The notes under the pieces were generated by a model. It was not told the origin of the DNA. It ran no database searches and saw only the letters and a list, made by a program, of their open reading frames with translations. A stretch of DNA of 64,000 nt from Aeromonas sp. FDAARGOS 1405 (lineage in GTDB: Bacteria; Pseudomonadota; Gammaproteobacteria; Enterobacterales; Aeromonadaceae). The DNA lies in contig NZ_CP077311.1 of NCBI RefSeq assembly GCF_019048265.1, forward strand, positions 532,001 through 596,000, in the 5' to 3' direction. Every line of letters begins with the position of its first letter. Within the stretch, counting starts at the first letter, position 1. This document shows positions 1-10,021 of the stretch, in pieces. A program made the translations under genes and the position numbers.

Positions 1-1
1 C

Positions 2-1420
2 AACTTCGACTCGAATCGCATCGTGGCCTACGTCAATCAGGCCCTCGCCTATCGCCAGCAGCTGACCGATCGTCTGAGCACCATGGCGGTGCAGGTGAAC
101 GACTTGCCACAGTCCGCTTACTTCGAACCCGGTGCCGAACGGCTGGAACAACTTGCCCATGCCGCACCAGCCGCCCCCAATCGGGGCAAGAGCGAGGTGA
201 ACGAGGACATCATGGGGCTGCGCCTGCTCTGCCTTTACGGCCTCAAGGGCGCCGCCGCCTATATGGAGCACGCCCGGGTGCTGGATCAGCAGAGTGACGA
301 GGTGGCCGCCGAATTCCACCGCATCATGAGCTGGCTCAGCACAGACCCGAGTGAAATGGGTCGGCTGTTCAGCTGCGCCATGGAGATCGGTCAACTCAAC
401 TTCAAAATCATGGAGATGCTGGATCTGGGTGAAACCAGCGCCTTCGGTCATCCGGAGCCGACCCAGGTACGCGTAACCCCCATCCCCGGCAAGTGCATTC
501 TGGTCTCCGGCCACGACATGATGGATCTCAAGCTCATTCTGGAGCAGACCAAAGGGACCGGCATCCATGTCTACACCCACGGCGAGATGCTGCCCGCACT
601 GGCCTATCCCTTCTTCAAGCAGTACCCCCATCTGGTGGGTAACTACGGCTCCGCCTGGCAGAACCAGCAGAAGGAGTTTGCCAACTTCCCGGGCGCCGTA
701 GTGATGACCTCCAACTGCATCATCGACCCGAATGTGGGCAACTACTCGGATCGCATCTTCACCCGCTCCATCGTCGGCTGGCCGGGTGTCACCCATCTGG
801 AGGGGGATGATTTCTCCGCCGTGATTGCCAAGGCACAAGCACTGGAAGGCTTCAAGCACGTTGAGCTCGAGCACTTCATCACCATCGGCTTTGCCCGCAA
901 CGCCCTGATGCAGGCCGCACCCGCGGTGATCGAGAAGGTCAAAGCCGGAGAGATCAGCCACTTCTTCCTGGTGGGTGGCTGTGACGGTGACAAGGCCGAG
1001 CGCGCCTACTTCACCGAGTTTGCCAAGGCGGCGCCGCGCGACAGCCTGCTGCTCACGCTGGGCTGCGGCAAGTACAAGTTCAACAAGCTCGACTTTGGCG
1101 ACATCGGCGGCATTCCGCGTCTGCTGGACGTGGGTCAGTGCAACGATGCCTATTCCGCCATCCAGTTGGCGCTGGCACTCTCCGAGGCTTTCGAGTGCGG
1201 GGTCAACGATCTGCCGCTGACGCTGGTGCTCTCCTGGTTCGAGCAAAAAGCCATCGTCATTCTGCTCACCCTGCTCTCCCTCGGGGTGAAGGACATTCGT
1301 ACCGGGCCGACCGCCCCCGCCTTCCTCACCCCGGCGCTGCTCAAGGTGCTGGAGGAGCAATTTGGCCTGAAAGGGACCACCACGGCCGAGGCTGACTTGG
1401 CCGAGATCCTGGCGGCCTGA
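2..1420 (+). CDS. hcp: Hydroxylamine reductase / hybrid cluster protein, 5' truncated
   Basis: Hybrid-cluster (prismane) protein, a cytoplasmic Fe-S-O enzyme that reduces NO or hydroxylamine and also mediates protein S-nitrosylation in enterics. The frame is open from base 2, so the N-terminus with its CxxC...C Fe-S motif lies outside the window; the GTG at 23 is not a real start because the protein aligns upstream of it (NFDSNRI before VAYVNQ). The hybrid-cluster ligand segments are all visible: THGEMLP (His, Glu), [28 protein letters not shown] and WFEQKA (Glu, Lys). About 70 N-terminal residues are missing compared with the E. coli protein. hcr follows 111 bp downstream, the usual partner. 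Family assignment is secure. Confidence 0.97.
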   Translation, partial: NFDSNRIVAYVNQALAYRQQLTDRLSTMAVQVNDLPQSAYFEPGAERLEQLAHAAPAAPNRGKSEVNEDIMGLRLLCLYGLKGAAAYMEHARVLDQQSDEVAAEFHRIMSWLSTDPSEMGRLFSCAMEIGQLNFKIMEMLDLGETSAFGHPEPTQVRVTPIPGKCILVSGHDMMDLKLILEQTKGTGIHVYTHGEMLPALAYPFFKQYPHLVGNYGSAWQNQQKEFANFPGAVVMTSNCIIDPNVGNYSDRIFTRSIVGWPGVTHLEGDDFSAVIAKAQALEGFKHVELEHFITIGFARNALMQAAPAVIEKVKAGEISHFFLVGGCDGDKAERAYFTEFAKAAPRDSLLLTLGCGKYKFNKLDFGDIGGIPRLLDVGQCNDAYSAIQLALALSEAFECGVNDLPLTLVLSWFEQKAIVILLTLLSLGVKDIRTGPTAPAFLTPALLKVLEEQFGLKGTTTAEADLAEILAA

Positions 1421-1445
1421 TCGGCACCTCATGTTGTAAGCGTTT

Positions 1446-1471
1446 GGCGAGCCGCCCGGCTCGCCTTTTTT
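1446..1471 (+). terminator. Rho-independent terminator after hcp
   Basis: A 9-bp GC-rich perfect stem (GGCGAGCCG/CGGCTCGCC, 1446-1454 with 1457-1465) is followed by six T. It lies between hcp and hcr, so hcr is probably expressed by partial read-through or from its own promoter. Confidence 0.85.
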
Positions 1472-1531
1472 CTGGATCCGGCTTTTTCACCAGACGTTTT
1501 TCGAACCGTTTAAAACCTAAGGAGCCTTGTG

Positions 1532-2521
1532 ATGACCTCTCTCACGCTCACCTGCATTGGCCGCCAACAGAACACCCACGACGTCGTGAGCTGGCAGCTG
1601 GCGCCGCTTTCCGGCAGCCTCCCTCCCGTACTGGCTGGCCAGTGCATCACCCTGCATACCGAGATTGACGGCCAGACGGAGTGCCGCGCCTATACCCTCT
1701 CCTCCAGCCCGCAGGATGAATGCTGGCAAGTGACTATCAAGGATGTGGGACGGGTCTCTCGCCATATGCACCAGACCCTGCAAGTGGGGGGCGAGATCCG
1801 GGTGGATGGCCCGTTCGGCGACTTCAACCTGACTGCCTTGCCTTGCGAACGGCCACTGCTGCTCAGTGCCGGTTCCGGCATTACCCCCATGTGGGCCATG
1901 TTGCGGGACGAGCTCGCCAAACGGCCGGATGCCGATATCCGCTTTATTCATAGCGCCCGCTCGCCAGCAGATGTGATCTTCGCAGATGACTTGGCTGCAC
2001 TGGCTGAGACCCATGCCGGTGTACGCCATGCCCTGATTCTGGAAGAGGCACCTGCAGATCACCCCTGGATTGGCCGACTTACCCCCGCCATGCTGGCCGA
2101 ATTGGCCCCAGATCTGCGCGAACGCCATGTCTATCTCTGCGGCCCGGCCCCCTATATGGCGGCGGTCAGCGCCATGCTGGCTGAGCTGGGATTGCCGCCG
2201 GATCAGCTGCATCAGGAGTCCTTTGGCCTTCCCCCCACAGAGCCCGCCACCACCACCAGCGACCACTTCTGGCTGACCCTGAAAAAGAGCGGCAAAAAGG
2301 TGAAGATCCTGCCGGGTCAGACCCTGCTGGCTGCGCTGGAAGCTGCTGGTGAAACCATGATGGCTGCTTGTCGCGCCGGAGTATGTGGCAGCTGTCGTTG
2401 CACCACCACTGGTGACATCGAGCGCCAGAGCGTGATGACCCTGAGTGCGCAGGATCTGGAGAGCGGCATTGCTCTGGCATGCTCCTGCACTGCGAAAGGG
2501 GATATCAGTCTCGATTATTGA
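1532..2521 (+). CDS. hcr: NADH oxidoreductase Hcr (Hcp reductase)
   Basis: FAD- and [2Fe-2S]-containing reductase that passes electrons from NADH to Hcp. An N-terminal ferredoxin-NADP reductase-like module (FAD motif RAYTLSSSP, then GSGITPM for NAD) is followed by a plant-type ferredoxin domain with Cys280, Cys285, Cys288 and Cys317 in the CxxxxCxxC...C spacing. I chose ATG 1532 over the in-frame GTG at 1529 because AAGGAG (1519-1524) is 7 nt from the ATG. The length, 329 aa, is normal for the family. It is separated from hcp by a terminator hairpin but keeps the standard hcp-hcr order. Confidence 0.95.
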   Translation: MTSLTLTCIGRQQNTHDVVSWQLAPLSGSLPPVLAGQCITLHTEIDGQTECRAYTLSSSPQDECWQVTIKDVGRVSRHMHQTLQVGGEIRVDGPFGDFNLTALPCERPLLLSAGSGITPMWAMLRDELAKRPDADIRFIHSARSPADVIFADDLAALAETHAGVRHALILEEAPADHPWIGRLTPAMLAELAPDLRERHVYLCGPAPYMAAVSAMLAELGLPPDQLHQESFGLPPTEPATTTSDHFWLTLKKSGKKVKILPGQTLLAALEAAGETMMAACRAGVCGSCRCTTTGDIERQSVMTLSAQDLESGIALACSCTAKGDISLDY

Positions 2522-2637
2522 GGTGTGGTGAAGGCTTCTGTGAGGTGCGGTGAACGCGTTATCGGTATCCCAACCTTTTCCCAACTAGACAGGGGCGCTA
2601 GACTCTGCCCCAGTTTCACCAGAACACGGGATAAAAA

Positions 2638-3651
2638 ATGACAATACTGGTCACAGGGGGTGCCGGCTATATCGGCTCCCACACCCTGGTTGAGCTGCTC
2701 GGTGCGGGGCAGCAGGTCGTGGTGCTGGACAACCTCTCCAACTCTTCACCGGAGTCACTCAAGCGGGTCGAACAGATCACCGGCAAGCCGGTCATCTTCG
2801 TCGAAGGGGATGTGCTGGACAGAGCCTGTCTGCAGCAGCTGTTTGCCAACCATCAGATCAAATCGGTGATCCACTTCGCCGGTCTCAAGGCGGTCGGGGA
2901 GTCGAGCCAGATCCCGCTCACCTACTACCAGAACAACATCACCGGCACTCTGGTGCTGTGCGAAGAGATGGCCAAGGCTGGGGTTTTCCGGCTGGTATTC
3001 AGCTCCTCGGCCACCGTCTATGGCGATCCCGCCTCGGTACCGCTGCGGGAAGATTTCCCCACCAGCGCCACCAACCCCTATGGTCGCTCCAAGCTGATGG
3101 TGGAGGAGATCCTCCGTGATCTCGCCAAATCCGATCCCCGCTGGGCCATCGTACTGCTGCGTTACTTCAACCCGGTAGGCGCCCACGAGAGCGGCCTGAT
3201 TGGTGAAGATCCCAACGGCATCCCCAACAACCTGTTGCCCTATATCAGCCAGGTGGGTGTCGGCAAGCTCAAGGAGCTGGGGGTATTTGGCAACGACTAC
3301 CCGACCCCGGATGGCACCGGTGTGCGCGATTACATCCACGTGGTGGATCTCGCCATCGGTCACCTCAAAGCGCTGGCACGCATCGAGTCTGATACCGGCG
3401 TCTTTACCTATAACCTGGGCACAGGTCAGGGGTACTCGGTGCTGGAGATGATCAAGGCATTTGAAGTGGCCAGCGGTCGCACCATTCCCTACCAGATCAA
3501 ACCCCGTCGCCCGGGCGACATCGCCGAGTGCTGGGCCGAGCCGCACAAGGCCCGTGCCGAGCTGGGTTGGCAGGCAGAGCGCGGTCTGGAGCGGATGATG
3601 ATCGATACCTGGCGCTGGCAAAGCCAGAATCCGAACGGCTATCAAAGCTGA
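2638..3651 (+). CDS. galE: UDP-glucose 4-epimerase
   Basis: Cytoplasmic NAD-dependent short-chain dehydrogenase/reductase that interconverts UDP-glucose and UDP-galactose for galactose use and surface polysaccharide precursors. The Rossmann motif GGAGYIG is at residues 7-13 and the catalytic Ser124, Tyr148 and Lys152 are present (FSSSATVYG and YGRSK). The 337-aa length matches E. coli GalE (338). No other gal gene is adjacent, so it stands as a single gene with its own terminator, as expected for a housekeeping epimerase rather than a galactose operon. Confidence 0.96.
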   Translation: MTILVTGGAGYIGSHTLVELLGAGQQVVVLDNLSNSSPESLKRVEQITGKPVIFVEGDVLDRACLQQLFANHQIKSVIHFAGLKAVGESSQIPLTYYQNNITGTLVLCEEMAKAGVFRLVFSSSATVYGDPASVPLREDFPTSATNPYGRSKLMVEEILRDLAKSDPRWAIVLLRYFNPVGAHESGLIGEDPNGIPNNLLPYISQVGVGKLKELGVFGNDYPTPDGTGVRDYIHVVDLAIGHLKALARIESDTGVFTYNLGTGQGYSVLEMIKAFEVASGRTIPYQIKPRRPGDIAECWAEPHKARAELGWQAERGLERMMIDTWRWQSQNPNGYQS

Positions 3652-3670
3652 TCTCTAGCGGACTGATAAT

Positions 3671-3706
3671 AAAACGCCCCGATATCTTGATATCGGGGCG
3701 TTTTAT
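3671..3706. terminator. Bidirectional terminator between galE and lpxT
   Basis: A 15-bp perfect inverted repeat (AAAACGCCCCGATAT, 3671-3685, with its complement at 3690-3704) carries an A-run on the left and T-rich sequence on the right. It can terminate galE and the convergent lpxT. Confidence 0.9.
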
Positions 3707-3720
3707 TTTGTGGCACTCAA

Positions 3721-4422
3721 TCAGTGAGTCTGACTACGTAATAGTGGTAATGGCGCGAGATAGGGAACGATGCGTCCAATCAGCCGATCCGCCAGGGGGG
3801 TCAGCAGCAACCAGGGCAGGCAGAGGGTGGCCAGCCCCAGTGCGCCGACGTAGACATCGGTAAACCAGTGAGCGCCCGCCAGAATGCGTGGTGCGGAAAA
3901 GAGCGGCACCATCAACAATGCGGTGAGACCCGCCCAACGTGGCAGATAACGTAAGGCGTAACCCGCGAAGATCATCAGGAACAGGGCATGATCCCCCGGG
4001 AAACTATCGCCCGAAGAGTCCTTGGTCGGAATACCGCTTAGCTGGGTCACCCGCAGCGCATCGGGCACCATCAGGGTCGGGCTGGGCCGCTCCACCGGCA
4101 ATCGGTGACCAAGCTGGTTGATCACCAGTGCACTCAGCAGCATGACAATGCCCATCGCCACCAGTTGGCGACGCCCCGCCAAATCCCGGGCAAAGAAACA
4201 GCGGGCCAGGATCAACCCCATACAGGTCAGTACTGCCAGATCGAACAGCCGGTTATTAGTGATGGCCACCAGATCGGCCCACAGCGCAGACTGCCCGAGC
4301 CAGCCATTGACGGTATGAAAAATCGCGAGGTCCCACTGATCCCAGGGACCATGAGCGGGCAGCGCAGCCCAACTGATGGCCACCAGACCACCGACCAGAT
4401 AGCAAAGCAGGAACTTGCCCAT
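3721..4422 (-). CDS. lpxT: Lipid A 1-diphosphate synthase (PAP2 family)
   Basis: Inner-membrane PAP2-type phosphotransferase predicted to transfer a phosphate from undecaprenyl diphosphate to the lipid A 1-position at the periplasmic face. The three PAP2 motifs are visible as RPSPT, SFPGDH and GAHWFTD. Segments ALWADLVAITNNRLFD, PTKDSSGDSFPGDH and LLTPLADRLI closely resemble E. coli LpxT (YeiU), and the 233-aa length is similar (237-239). Several hydrophobic helices alternate with the motifs. The remaining doubt is between LpxT and a generic undecaprenyl-diphosphate phosphatase of the same superfamily; the resemblance to LpxT over the whole length favours LpxT. It is divergent from mpl across about 260 bp with no other gene. 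Confidence 0.85.
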   Translation of the reverse strand: MGKFLLCYLVGGLVAISWAALPAHGPWDQWDLAIFHTVNGWLGQSALWADLVAITNNRLFDLAVLTCMGLILARCFFARDLAGRRQLVAMGIVMLLSALVINQLGHRLPVERPSPTLMVPDALRVTQLSGIPTKDSSGDSFPGDHALFLMIFAGYALRYLPRWAGLTALLMVPLFSAPRILAGAHWFTDVYVGALGLATLCLPWLLLTPLADRLIGRIVPYLAPLPLLRSQTH

Positions 4423-4680
4423 GGGGACTCTCCGTTTGAAAAGGGCGATATCGTAAAACTGCAGGGTGCGTCACAAAACCGAAGAATTGTAAGAAAGTGC
4501 GACACAAAATCAAGCCTCAAATAAAGCCCAACAACCCACTCCAGCCTCGCACACCGCGACAGCGACAATATTTCTGCCTCCAGTGCGTCATCTGTGGGCC
4601 TCTCACCATGAGTGCGGCTTGTGCCACCACCGCAACACCCCCTAGAATGCCCACTTCCCTTTACTGCGAAAGGAAGCGGT

Positions 4681-6051
4681 ATGCATATTCACATTCTCGG
4701 GATCTGCGGCACCTTTATGGGTGGTCTGGCGGTGTTGGCAAAACAGCTTGGTTATCGGGTGACCGGTTCGGATGCCAACGTCTATCCCCCCATGAGTACC
4801 CAGCTCGAGCAACAGGGCATCGAACTGACCGAAGGCTATGACCCCTCCCAACTCGATCCGGCGCCGGATCTGGTGGTGATCGGCAACGCCATGAGCCGCG
4901 GCAACCCCTGTGTTGAATATGTGCTGGACCGCAATCTGCCCTACATCTCCGGCCCCCAGTGGCTGCTGGAGCATGTGCTGCAGGATCGCTGGGTACTGGC
5001 CGTTGCCGGCACCCACGGCAAGACCACCACCGCCAGCATGCTGGCCTGGGTGCTGGAGTACGCCAAACTGGAGCCCGGTTTCCTTATTGGCGGCGTGCCG
5101 GGCAACTTCCCGGTCTCCGCCCGTCTCGGCTCTGCCCCCTTCTTCGTCATCGAAGCGGACGAGTACGACTGCGCCTTCTTCGACAAGCGCTCCAAGTTCG
5201 TTCACTACCACCCGCGTACCCTGGTGATGAACAACCTGGAGTTCGACCACGCCGATATCTTCCCGGATCTCGCCGCCATCCAGCGCCAGTTCCACCACCT
5301 GATGCGCACAGTGCCGAGCAACGGCCGGGTGCTGTTCCCGCAAACGGATGACAACCTCACCGCCGTACGCAAGATGGGCTGCTGGAGCGAAGTGGAGCTG
5401 GTCGGTCAGGACGACGCCAAGTGGAAAGCGGTCAAGCTGGCCGATGACGGCTCCGCTTTCGAGGTGTGGCTGGATGGCGAAAAGCAGGGCGAGGTGCACT
5501 GGGAGTGCATCGGCGAGCACAACGTCAACAATGGCCTGATGGCTATCGCGGCTGCCCGCCACGCCGGTGTCATGGTGGAGCACGGTATTGCAGCCCTCTG
5601 CCAGTTCAAATCCCCCAAGCGGCGGATGGAGCTCAAGGGCGAGGTAGCTGGCATCAGCGTTTATGACGACTTCGCCCACCACCCCACCGCCATCGAAACC
5701 ACCCTTGGCGGTCTGCGTGCCAAGGTAGGCAAAGCCCGTATCCTGGCAGTGCTGGAGCCGCGCTCCAACACCATGAAACTGGGGGTACACAAGGAGGAGC
5801 TGGCCGGCTGCTTCGATGGTGCTGACGAGGTATTCTTCTTCCAGCCTCCCAACATCGGCTGGGATCTCGGCGAAGTGACTGCCCATATGACCCGACCGGC
5901 CAAGGTGTTCAACGATCTGGAGACCCTGATCAACCGGCTGGTGGCCGAGAGCCGTGATGGCGACCATATTCTGATCATGAGCAACGGCGGCTTCGGTGGC
6001 ATTCATGACAAGCTGATCGCCCGCCTCAAGGATTACCACGGCGAACTATGA
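4681..6051 (+). CDS. mpl: UDP-MurNAc:L-Ala-gamma-D-Glu-meso-DAP ligase
   Basis: Cytoplasmic Mur-ligase family enzyme that recycles the murein tripeptide by joining it to UDP-MurNAc. The N-terminus [15 protein letters not shown] is the family signature, followed by the ATP-binding GTHGKTTT, the [15 protein letters not shown] segment and the C-terminal domain ([20 protein letters not shown]). An upstream in-frame ATG at 4612 would add 23 residues without homology; ATG 4681 matches the E. coli start and has GAAAGGA upstream. The gene overlaps ubiX by 4 bp (ATGA), so the two are translationally coupled. Length 456 aa, as expected. Confidence 0.96.
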   Translation: MHIHILGICGTFMGGLAVLAKQLGYRVTGSDANVYPPMSTQLEQQGIELTEGYDPSQLDPAPDLVVIGNAMSRGNPCVEYVLDRNLPYISGPQWLLEHVLQDRWVLAVAGTHGKTTTASMLAWVLEYAKLEPGFLIGGVPGNFPVSARLGSAPFFVIEADEYDCAFFDKRSKFVHYHPRTLVMNNLEFDHADIFPDLAAIQRQFHHLMRTVPSNGRVLFPQTDDNLTAVRKMGCWSEVELVGQDDAKWKAVKLADDGSAFEVWLDGEKQGEVHWECIGEHNVNNGLMAIAAARHAGVMVEHGIAALCQFKSPKRRMELKGEVAGISVYDDFAHHPTAIETTLGGLRAKVGKARILAVLEPRSNTMKLGVHKEELAGCFDGADEVFFFQPPNIGWDLGEVTAHMTRPAKVFNDLETLINRLVAESRDGDHILIMSNGGFGGIHDKLIARLKDYHGEL

Positions 6052-6659
6052 ACAAAGCGATCACCCTGGCGCTGACCGGCGCCTCCGGCGCCCCCTACGC
6101 CCTGCGCCTGCTCCAGTGTCTGGTGCAGGCGGACTATCGGGTCTATCTGCTCGCCTCCTCGGCGGCTCGTGTGGTACTCAAAACCGAGCAGCAGCAGGAT
6201 TGGCCCGGCTCGCCGAAAGAGCTCTCTGCTTATCTCTGTCGCCAATATGGCGCCATCGATGGGCAGATCGTGGCCTGCGGCAAGGAGGAGTGGTTCTCGC
6301 CGGTCGCCTCCGGTTCGGCGGCCCCCAAGCAGATGGTGGTCTGCCCCTGCTCCATGGGCACCGTCTCGGCCATTGCCAACGGCACCTCGGACAACCTGCT
6401 GGAACGGGCGGCGGACGTGGTGATCAAGGAGCGTGGCCAGCTGATCCTGGTGCCCCGCGAAACCCCCTTCTCGGCGATCCATCTGGAGAACATGCTGAAA
6501 CTGGCGCGGCTCGGGGTGACCATCATGCCCGCCGCGCCCGGCTTCTACCATGAGCCAAAGAGCATTGCGGATCTGGTGGACTTTATGGTCGCCCGCATCC
6601 TCGATCATCTGGGTGTCGAGCATGAGCTGACCCACCGCTGGGGCTATGGACACGGCTGA
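6048..6659 (+). CDS. ubiX: Flavin prenyltransferase UbiX
   Basis: Makes prenylated FMN, the cofactor of the UbiD decarboxylase in ubiquinone synthesis. The N-terminal [14 protein letters not shown] is the FMN-binding P-loop-like motif. The segments [36 protein letters not shown] and MPAAPGFYH are the typical UbiX/Pad1 signatures. Length is 203 aa, slightly longer than E. coli (189). The start codon overlaps the mpl stop, so expression probably depends on the mpl transcript; a strong terminator follows. Confidence 0.96.
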   Translation: MNKAITLALTGASGAPYALRLLQCLVQADYRVYLLASSAARVVLKTEQQQDWPGSPKELSAYLCRQYGAIDGQIVACGKEEWFSPVASGSAAPKQMVVCPCSMGTVSAIANGTSDNLLERAADVVIKERGQLILVPRETPFSAIHLENMLKLARLGVTIMPAAPGFYHEPKSIADLVDFMVARILDHLGVEHELTHRWGYGHG

Positions 6660-6680
6660 GCAGGCCAGACAAAGCGGATA

Positions 6681-6715
6681 AAAAAAGGCGCCCCTTGATG
6701 AGGGGCGCCTTTTTT
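6681..6715. terminator. Bidirectional terminator between ubiX and litR
   Basis: The stem AAAAAAGGCGCCCCT/AGGGGCGCCTTTTTT is symmetrical with A- and T-runs at both ends. It serves ubiX and the convergent regulator gene. Confidence 0.9.
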
Positions 6716-6727
6716 CGTTAAGCCGTA

Positions 6728-7354
6728 TCAGCAAGCCTGAATAGGTGCCGTCACGTACTTGAACAGGAAATCAGTCACCTCTTCGCGCGCCGGGCGCTGG
6801 GGTTGATTGATCATCTGCATCATCACATAGCCAAAACCGGTCAAAGAGCGGGCCAGATCCTGTGCCGACAGCACGCTGGTGATCTCCCCTGCATCCATGG
6901 CGGTTTGCAGCTCGCTGGCGATCAGCTCAAGGCACTGATCGAGCAGCCGGGTATAGCGGGGCCATACCTCTTCCCGAACCGAGGAACTCCACTCCAGCCA
7001 GATACCTGCGTAATCGGGCTGGTCGTAGGCCGCATCGACAGACAAGCTCACATGGCGCTTGATCTTGTCGAACATTGAACCATTGCCACTGTATGCCTGC
7101 GACAACATCTGGTTCACGAAACGTTCGATCTCGGCCAATACCTCATCTACCAACTCCTCGCGGGTGTTGAAATAGTTGAAGACGGTGGCAACAGAGACCT
7201 TGGCCTGCTCGGCTATCTCGGCGTGACCTGCACGGCCAATACCGCGACGGGAGAACACCTCGATGGCACATTCCATCAATTGGGAGCGACGAGCTTCCGG
7301 CGACAGCCGGGTACGACGTCTTATTTCTGCGCGTGGTTCCATAGTTTTTATCAT
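6728..7354 (-). CDS. litR: LuxR/HapR/LitR-type quorum-sensing master regulator (TetR family)
   Basis: TetR-family DNA-binding protein of the Vibrio LuxR/HapR/LitR subgroup, 208 aa. The N-terminal helix-turn-helix region carries the subgroup signature: RTRLSPEARRSQLMECAIEVF, then RRGIGRAGHAEIAEQAKVSV and ATVFNYFNTREELVDEVL, nearly the HapR sequence. The C-terminal ligand/dimer domain contains LEWSSSVREEVWP, also shared with HapR. It is divergent from hpt, the same neighbour that HapR/LitR genes have in vibrios. In that family the regulator controls density-dependent traits such as biofilm, proteases and motility; its regulon here is unknown. No clear Shine-Dalgarno precedes either Met1 or Met5, so the exact start is uncertain. 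Confidence 0.9.
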   Translation of the reverse strand: MIKTMEPRAEIRRRTRLSPEARRSQLMECAIEVFSRRGIGRAGHAEIAEQAKVSVATVFNYFNTREELVDEVLAEIERFVNQMLSQAYSGNGSMFDKIKRHVSLSVDAAYDQPDYAGIWLEWSSSVREEVWPRYTRLLDQCLELIASELQTAMDAGEITSVLSAQDLARSLTGFGYVMMQMINQPQRPAREEVTDFLFKYVTAPIQAC

Positions 7355-7361
7355 CTAATAG

Positions 7362-7383
7362 TTATTGATTATGGTGTTTATAG
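7362..7383. promoter_or_regulatory. Possible LuxR/HapR-type operator (one good half)
   Basis: TTATTGAT at 7362-7369 equals the left half of the LuxR/HapR consensus palindrome (TTATTGAT, six bases, ATCAATAA). The right half matches only 4 of 8. It lies 8 bp upstream of the litR start, where autorepression sites occur in vibrios. Confidence 0.35.
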
Positions 7384-7543
7384 TATTTTAACTAATCATG
7401 CCTGAGTGCCTGCTAACTCTATCAATTAAAATAAGCTGATAAAAGCACCACGTATCTCTAGCACCCTTCGACATGAGTGGTAGAATCATCGGTTTTGATA
7501 TTCATGAACGGCCAAATCCCCTTTGGCCTTATGGGAGTAAGTG

Positions 7544-8074
7544 ATGAAACACACCGTCGAGGTGATGATCTCCGAGGCTGAAGTCGCCGCCCGGATCGCC
7601 AAATTGGGTGAAGAGATCACCGCCCGCTATCAGGGTTCTGACGAAGTCGTGATGATTGCGCTGCTGCGCGGTTCCTGCATCTTCCTGGCCGACCTCTGCC
7701 GCCAGTGCCAGCTGCCCATCACTCTGGACTTCATGACAGCCTCCAGCTACGGCTCCGGCATGCACAGCACCCGTGACGTCCGCATCCTCAAAGACCTGGA
7801 CGATGACATCAAGGGCAAGGATGTGGTGATCGTGGAAGACATCATCGACACCGGTTACACCCTCAACAAGGTGCGCGAGATCCTCTCCCTGCGCGAGCCG
7901 AAATCCCTGGCCATCTGCACCCTGCTGGACAAACCCTCCCGCCGCGAAGTGCAGGTGCCGGTCGACTGGATTGGCTTCGCCATTCCGGACGAATTCGTGG
8001 TCGGCTGTGGCATCGACTACGCCCAGAAGTACCGCAACCTGCCGTTTATCGGCAAAGTGGTACCCCAGGAGTAA
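7544..8074 (+). CDS. hpt: Hypoxanthine phosphoribosyltransferase
   Basis: Cytoplasmic purine salvage enzyme forming IMP (and GMP) from the base and PRPP. The PRPP-binding motif [14 protein letters not shown] is present, together with [26 protein letters not shown] and the C-terminal [18 protein letters not shown] loop. ATG 7544 is preferred over GTG 7541 because GGGAG (7533-7537) is then 6 nt away and the protein starts MKHTVEVMI like E. coli Hpt. A small hairpin (GGCCAAA/TTTGGCC, 7510-7528) lies in the leader just before the ribosome site. Confidence 0.97.
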   Translation: MKHTVEVMISEAEVAARIAKLGEEITARYQGSDEVVMIALLRGSCIFLADLCRQCQLPITLDFMTASSYGSGMHSTRDVRILKDLDDDIKGKDVVIVEDIIDTGYTLNKVREILSLREPKSLAICTLLDKPSRREVQVPVDWIGFAIPDEFVVGCGIDYAQKYRNLPFIGKVVPQE

Positions 8075-8127
8075 GCCAGGTTCAGGAATATCACGGGTGA
8101 AGCGGTCTTGCGCCCTTTACTCTGTGC

Positions 8128-8149
8128 AGGCGGCCTTGGCCGCCTTTTC
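8128..8149 (+). terminator. Terminator after hpt
   Basis: The stem AGGCGGCC/GGCCGCCT with a TT loop is followed by TTTT. It separates hpt from the ABC transporter genes. Confidence 0.75.
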
Positions 8150-8185
8150 TGTATCGAGCCGGATTCAACCATCACAGAGGTTGCA

Positions 8186-9103
8186 ATGAACGCATTGGAA
8201 ATCAGCGGCCTGAAAAAGACCTATCAGGGGGGCGTCGAAGCCCTTAAAGGCATCGATCTTACCGTCAGGCAGGGGGATTTCTTCGCCCTGCTCGGCCCGA
8301 ACGGCGCGGGCAAGTCCACCACCATCGGCGTCATCAGCTCGCTGGTGAACAAGAGCGCCGGCAAGGTGAAGGTGTTTGGCTACGACATCGACAGCGATCT
8401 CGAACAGGCCAAGGCCCAGCTCGGGCTGGTACCGCAGGAGTTCAACTTCAGCCAGTTCGAGAAGGTGATCCAGATTGTCACCCATCAAGCCGGTTTCTAC
8501 GGCGTGCCCAAGGCGGAAGCCAAGATCCGCGCCGAGAAGTACCTGCGCCAGCTCGATCTGTGGGAGAAGCGCGACATGCCTGCCCGCACCCTCTCCGGCG
8601 GCATGAAGCGTCGCCTGATGATCGCCCGCGCCCTGATGCACGAGCCCAAACTGCTGATCCTCGATGAACCGACCGCCGGGGTCGATATCGAGATCCGCCG
8701 CTCCATGTGGACCTTCCTCAAGGATCTCAACGAGCAGGGCGTCACCATTATTCTCACCACCCACTATCTGGAAGAGGCCGAGATGCTCTGCCGCAACATC
8801 GGCATCATCGACAAGGGTCGGCTGATCGAGAACACCAGCATGAAAAACCTGCTGGGCAAGCTGGGTCGCGAGACCTTCCTGCTCGACCTTGCGCCAGGTT
8901 CTGCCGTACCTGAGGTGCCGGAGTTCAACGGCCGGATGCAGGATGAACGTACCCTTGAGGTGGATCTCGACAAGAGCCAGTCACTCAACAGCCTGTTCGA
9001 GCAACTGTCGAAGCAGCAGGTGCAGGTCGTGAGCATGCGCAACAAGGCCAACCGGCTGGAAGAGCTGTTCGTCAATCTGGTCGAAGAGGGGAGAAAAGCA
9101 TGA
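8186..9103 (+). CDS. yadG: ABC exporter ATP-binding protein YadG
   Basis: ATPase of a predicted ABC-2 type exporter whose substrate is unknown. Walker A is GPNGAGKST, the signature is LSGGMKRR and Walker B is LLILDEPTAGVD, followed by the switch His in LTTHYLEEAEMLCRN. The sequence is close to E. coli YadG throughout, including the C-terminal NKANRLEELFVNLV. The start at ATG 8186 (MNALEISGLKK) has GAGG upstream; the longer frame from 8108 would run through the hpt terminator. It overlaps the permease gene by 4 bp. In E. coli the same pair also lies near hpt. Confidence 0.93.
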   Translation: MNALEISGLKKTYQGGVEALKGIDLTVRQGDFFALLGPNGAGKSTTIGVISSLVNKSAGKVKVFGYDIDSDLEQAKAQLGLVPQEFNFSQFEKVIQIVTHQAGFYGVPKAEAKIRAEKYLRQLDLWEKRDMPARTLSGGMKRRLMIARALMHEPKLLILDEPTAGVDIEIRRSMWTFLKDLNEQGVTIILTTHYLEEAEMLCRNIGIIDKGRLIENTSMKNLLGKLGRETFLLDLAPGSAVPEVPEFNGRMQDERTLEVDLDKSQSLNSLFEQLSKQQVQVVSMRNKANRLEELFVNLVEEGRKA

Positions 9104-9873
9104 ATCTGGCCATCTACTACATCGCCTTCAAGAGCATTCTGGCCAAAGAGGTAAGCCGCTTTACCCGGATCTGGATCCAGACCCTGGTGCCACCGGCCAT
9201 CACCATGAGCCTCTATTTCGTCATCTTCGGCAACCTGATCGGTTCGCGCATCGGTGACATGGGCGGCTTCACCTACATGGAGTTCATCGTGCCCGGCCTC
9301 ATCATGATGTCGGTGATCACCAACTCCTACTCCAACGTCGCCTCCTCCTTCTTCAGCGCCAAGTTCCAGCGCAATATCGAGGAGATGCTGGTCGCGCCGG
9401 TGCCCAACTACGTCATCATCGCCGGTTATGTGGGCGGAGGCGTGGCACGCGGCCTCTGTGTCGGCCTTATCGTCACCCTGGTGTCGCTGTTCTTCGTGCC
9501 GCTGCAGATCCACCATCTGTTCAGCGTCTGCGTGACCGTGCTGCTCACCGCGATCCTCTTCTCGCTGGGTGGCCTCATCAACGCGGTGTTTGCCAAGACC
9601 TTTGACGACATCAGCATCATCCCCACCTTCGTGCTGACACCCCTCACCTATCTGGGCGGGGTGTTCTACTCCATCAGCCTGCTGCCCCCCTTCTGGCAGG
9701 GTGTCTCTCAGGTGAACCCCATCATCTACATGGTGAACGCGTTCCGTTACGGTTTCCTCGGTATCTCCGACGTGCCGCTCGGCACCGCCTACCTCATCAT
9801 CATCGGCTTTATCGTGGCCCTCTACGGTATCGCCTGGTGGCTTATCTCCCGCGGCACCGGCCTGCGCCACTAA
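9100..9873 (+). CDS. yadH: ABC-2 type exporter permease YadH
   Basis: Inner-membrane permease partner of the preceding ATPase, 257 aa, with about six hydrophobic helices. It carries the ABC-2 signature around PLTYLGGVFYSISLLPPFWQ. Its start overlaps the yadG stop (ATGA), so the subunits are made in a coupled way. The transported substrate has not been established for the family members I know, and nothing here identifies it. Confidence 0.92.
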   Translation: MNLAIYYIAFKSILAKEVSRFTRIWIQTLVPPAITMSLYFVIFGNLIGSRIGDMGGFTYMEFIVPGLIMMSVITNSYSNVASSFFSAKFQRNIEEMLVAPVPNYVIIAGYVGGGVARGLCVGLIVTLVSLFFVPLQIHHLFSVCVTVLLTAILFSLGGLINAVFAKTFDDISIIPTFVLTPLTYLGGVFYSISLLPPFWQGVSQVNPIIYMVNAFRYGFLGISDVPLGTAYLIIIGFIVALYGIAWWLISRGTGLRH

Positions 9874-9883
9874 TAACCAAAAC

Positions 9884-9908
9884 GGGCACCTCGCGGTGCC
9901 CTTTTTTT
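9884..9908 (+). terminator. Terminator after yadGH
   Basis: A 7-bp stem GGGCACC/GGTGCCC closed by a TCGC loop is followed by seven T. Confidence 0.9.
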
Positions 9909-10021
9909 ATTCCCCCTGTAGCCCCTTAAACCTGCCAGCCCCCTTCGCAATAACCTGCCTGTTATTAAGGCTTTACCTGACACCTTGTGATCCACCGCAA
10001 TTTTCGAATTACCCCCAAAGG

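Noticed and set aside
7494..7507. FNR-like site before hpt (TTGATATTCATGAA)
   Set aside because: The right half mismatches the consensus, and hpt is a housekeeping gene with no expected oxygen control.
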